64,000 nucleotides of DNA, from NCBI RefSeq assembly GCF_011044495.1, contig NZ_CP049143.1, positions 5,518,001 through 5,582,000 of the forward strand, written 5' to 3'. This document shows positions 61,488 to 64,000 of this stretch, in pieces. The notes beneath the pieces were generated by a model. The model was not told where the DNA came from. It worked only from the letters and a program-made list of their open reading frames with translations, and ran no database searches. The position numbers and the translations under genes are program-made. The stretch is from Roseimicrobium sp. ORNL1. GTDB lineage: Bacteria > Verrucomicrobiota > Verrucomicrobiia > Verrucomicrobiales > Verrucomicrobiaceae. Within the stretch, counting starts at the first letter, position 1. The number at the start of each line of letters is the position of its first letter.

Positions 61488-64000
61488 TTATTTCACCTCC
61501 ACATAGCCCTTGCTGGTCTTCTCCAGGATGAGCTTGGCCTCCTGCCGCTGGGCGGTGGCCTCGTCAGGGAAAGCTTTGCGTTGCTCCTGCCCATTCGTGC
61601 CGATGCGGCCAAAGCGGACGATCAGCGTGGCGCCATCCACACTCACCTCCCAGAACTTGCTGGAGGCGCCGCTCACCAGCTCGAAGCGGCGCACGGGGCT
61701 TACGCTTCCGTTTTGGCCTTGGCTGGCTGCTGTCGCCGTTTGGGCGGGTTCGTGAGCTTCATGGGAAGTTGCTGCCGCACCCTCCGCAACAGACTCCGCC
61801 GGCATGCTCGATGGCTCGATGCTGGTTTGGGCGCTTTGCAAAAGCTCCGCGGAAGCCACTTCCACCGGGGCCTCCTCTTCGAGCTCCACCGCCTCCACTT
61901 CACCGCCCAAGGCTCGCTCGATGCGAGCGAGCACCTGAGGCGCATCTTCAAACCAGTCCTTTGTCAGCACATGCAATACGCTCCAACCAAAGGCCTTCAG
62001 CAAGCCCGGCCGCGTGAAGCTGCGCTCCTGCACATCCGTATTCGCATAGTGCTCGGGTGTATCGATCTGGATCGCCAAGGTGTAGTGCCCCTCGATGGCA
62101 TCACGCACGGCAAGGTCGCAGCGGAAACGTGATTGTCCCACCTGCACATCGACCTGATGTCCGCGTGCGCGCAAGGCTTCGGCCAGTTGTGTGGCCACCA
62201 CATCCTGCGAGGAAGAGGCTCGCAGGGATTGCCGGTTGAGCGGGTTCGCTCCCTCCAGCACCTGGCGTGCATGGCGCAGCTCACCACGCGAAGTGTGCTC
62301 GGCGTAGTTGAGGAAATTCTTGAGCGCGGAGGCTCCATCATTCCAGTCGTTGGTGATGTCCACATGCCGGATGCTACTCACCACCGCCATGTGATGCTTC
62401 GCGCGGGAGAAGATCACATTGAGCCGCTTCTCCCCACCCTTCTGGTTGATGGGACCGAAGTTCATCAACATGCGATGATTCGCATCATAACCATAGCAGA
62501 TGCTCAGCAGGATGATGTCACGTTCGTCGCCCTGTACGTTTTCCAGGTTCTTCACGAACAGCCCGACAAACTGGTCTTCCTCTTCGCGATTGTATTCCGC
62601 CTCCAACCGCGTGGCGAAGTCAGCATCCTCTCCAGCGAGGCGCTCCAGTGCATCCTCAATCGCCGTCTGTTGTGCTTCGGAAAAAGCCACGATGCCCAGG
62701 CTGAGCTTCGTGCCCTGCAGCAGGAGCGTTCGCACGAGGTTCGCGATGTAGTTCGCTTCATCGAGGTTGCGACGATTCTCATAAAGACCGCGCTCCATGC
62801 GATGGAAGCTGATGCTGCGCGCCAGCAGCTTGGCGGCATTTGCCTCCGCATCCGCCGCCGATTTCACCACAATGTCCCCCAGTCCTTCCGCCACCGGACG
62901 CCGATCCGGAATGGTCAGCAAATTACCACTGTAGAAGGACGCATTCGAGAACGAGATGAGCGCTTCATACCGACTGCGATAATGCCACGCCAACAATGTA
63001 GACGGCAGGCTCGCCGCCGACTGCGTGAGGAAGCTGTCCGCATCCAGGGAGATGGCAATCTTCTCACCTTCCTCCTCCACAGTGATTTCCTCTTCGTCAC
63101 CACCGCGGCTGCTGGCAAAGAAACTCGTGGGTGGAAGCTGCATTTCATCGCCCACCACGATCACCTGCTTTGCGCGGTAGAGCGAAGGGATGGCTTCCTC
63201 AAGTGGCACCTGACTGGCTTCGTCGAAGATGACCACATCAAACAATCCGGGATCCAGCGGCAGCGTATCGGAGACACTCAGCGGGCTCATCAACCACACG
63301 GGTTTCAAGCCGCGAATCACCTGGCCTGTCGTATCGGTGGCCAGATCGCGGATGGAGCGATACCGCATGGTCTTGCCGAACTCATGCTCGAGGTCGCGAC
63401 GTCCGGAGCTGAACGTCTTCTTGAAAATCTTCTGTTCCGGGGTGAGCTGCGCTGCGGGAAGCGAGGACACCTGTACCTGCTCCAGGAAGGCACGCTTCAC
63501 TCCATGACGGATGGAAGCGGCATTCTGATCCAGCAATGCGCTGTGTCCCCTGTGGAATCTTCCAATACGCTCCGCGAGCTGTGGTCCATCAAACCGTGCC
63601 GCATGGCGATCATCTCGCCAGCACGAGCGCAGCCCCTTGCGCGCCATGGCAAATTCCAACGCATCCACCGGGAGCGGCACGCGACGCACCATGTTGGCGA
63701 AGGCAGCGGGTGTTTCTCCCAACTCGCGCAAGATGCTGGCAAGCTCCGGTAGAAGATCCGCGCTCTCCCTCAGTGCGGCGATGACATCGGGCAACTCAGC
63801 AAACTTCGGCGCGCTCGCGTCATTCAGCGCGGTGTTGAGCACCTTCTGCAGTTCGTGTGTATCTCCATGCGCTTCCGCCAGCGCCTTGGCCAGTTCCAGG
63901 CCCTCATCACTGGCGCAGAGCTTGCGCAAAACACCGCGCAGCACCGGTGGTGCTGCATCCAGCCGCTGCTTCAGCGCTGTCATCTGCTCCACGAAGGCCG
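61488..64000 (-). CDS. SF1 helicase with DUF3320-type nuclease region and C-terminal WGR domain, cut by the window edge
   Basis: The frame remains open to the right edge, so the N-terminus lies outside; at least 834 residues are seen. Superfamily I helicase: Walker B-like VVIFDEASQVPLEE and VVGDEMQLPPTSFF, then C-terminal motifs VQGDERDIILLSICYG. A Vsr/MTES_1575-like nuclease region follows: SSQDVVATQLAEALRARGH and FRCDLAVRDAIEGHYTLAIQIDT. A short Pro/Ala linker leads to the WGR domain (FWEVSVDGATLIVRFGRIGTNGQ) at the end. This is the set of large helicase-nuclease proteins seen in defence islands. It acts on DNA. Only the C-terminal part is available. Confidence 0.85.
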   Translation of the reverse strand, partial: AFVEQMTALKQRLDAAPPVLRGVLRKLCASDEGLELAKALAEAHGDTHELQKVLNTALNDASAPKFAELPDVIAALRESADLLPELASILRELGETPAAFANMVRRVPLPVDALEFAMARKGLRSCWRDDRHAARFDGPQLAERIGRFHRGHSALLDQNAASIRHGVKRAFLEQVQVSSLPAAQLTPEQKIFKKTFSSGRRDLEHEFGKTMRYRSIRDLATDTTGQVIRGLKPVWLMSPLSVSDTLPLDPGLFDVVIFDEASQVPLEEAIPSLYRAKQVIVVGDEMQLPPTSFFASSRGGDEEEITVEEEGEKIAISLDADSFLTQSAASLPSTLLAWHYRSRYEALISFSNASFYSGNLLTIPDRRPVAEGLGDIVVKSAADAEANAAKLLARSISFHRMERGLYENRRNLDEANYIANLVRTLLLQGTKLSLGIVAFSEAQQTAIEDALERLAGEDADFATRLEAEYNREEEDQFVGLFVKNLENVQGDERDIILLSICYGYDANHRMLMNFGPINQKGGEKRLNVIFSRAKHHMAVVSSIRHVDITNDWNDGASALKNFLNYAEHTSRGELRHARQVLEGANPLNRQSLRASSSQDVVATQLAEALRARGHQVDVQVGQSRFRCDLAVRDAIEGHYTLAIQIDTPEHYANTDVQERSFTRPGLLKAFGWSVLHVLTKDWFEDAPQVLARIERALGGEVEAVELEEEAPVEVASAELLQSAQTSIEPSSMPAESVAEGAAATSHEAHEPAQTATAASQGQNGSVSPVRRFELVSGASSKFWEVSVDGATLIVRFGRIGTNGQEQRKAFPDEATAQRQEAKLILEKTSKGYVEVK

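Noticed and set aside
62133-63752. 539-codon frame antisense to the helicase
   Set aside because: The helicase strand carries Walker B and other SF1 motifs in one frame; the antisense product is a shadow with no domain.

Overview
The window looks like a chromosomal segment of a verrucomicrobial bacterium, most likely Verrucomicrobiaceae-like. This is judged by eye from gene content, not by a search. The pointers are planctomycete/verrucomicrobia-type cytochrome c domains (PSCyt1) fused to formylglycine-enzyme-like or leucine-rich-repeat modules, a Tat-exported Gfo/Idh/MocA oxidoreductase, PQQ-propeller and NIPSNAP exported proteins, FHA-cyclase regulators, GC-rich codon use, and many palindromic intergenic repeats. 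No rRNA, phage, transposase or CRISPR array was seen. Two tRNA genes are present.

Layout. 0-12.7 kb: the end of a TPR gene, a bidirectional terminator, a class II asparagine synthetase (minus strand) and, divergent from it, a tight three-gene operon. That operon encodes a one-module, fully reducing, methylating type I polyketide synthase (KS-AT-DH-cMT-ER-KR-ACP, no thioesterase), a free-standing condensation-type acyltransferase and a three-His-box fatty acid desaturase. 13-19.7 kb: a small exported repeat protein, then an outer-membrane-lipoprotein-sorting-like protein, ABC ATPase, FtsX/MacB permease and methyltransferase in one operon, then a lipase-like lipoprotein. 19.7-24 kb: a class III cyclase, two roadblock-like small proteins and a strip of small orphan genes. 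24-29.8 kb: oxidoreductase, cytochrome/FGE fusion, ApbE, glycine-zipper lipoprotein, FHA-cyclase. 30-39 kb: membrane protein, acidic protein, LptF/G permease, cytochrome-LRR protein, GlgC, a frameshifted LRR lipoprotein, and a PQQ propeller ending in a G-quadruplex-like repeat. 39-46.6 kb: iron-type ABC binding protein and double permease without an ATPase, tRNA-Arg, and a VTC-DUF4956-CotH cassette. 46.6-59 kb: GH99-like hydrolase, a PIG-L/GNAT/glycosyltransferase operon, tRNA-Met, dynamin-like GTPase, NodB deacetylase, MTA phosphorylase and small exported hydrolases. 59-61.4 kb: an EboC-EboD pair. 61.5 kb to the end: a helicase/nuclease/WGR protein cut by the window edge.

How the genes may work together. 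The strongest candidate for an undescribed system is the 0.4-12.7 kb polyketide locus. The synthase could build a reduced, C-methylated acyl chain on its single ACP. The HHxxxDG acyltransferase could move it from the ACP to an acceptor, much as mycobacterial PapA proteins do for Mas-type synthases. The desaturase would tailor the chain and the asparagine synthetase could amidate an acid. The LolA-like/ABC/FtsX operon just downstream is a plausible but unproven route for carrying such a lipid to the outer membrane. Other multi-gene units worth attention are VTC-DUF4956-CotH, the two-gene ebo remnant, and several families of long inverted-repeat elements placed between genes.
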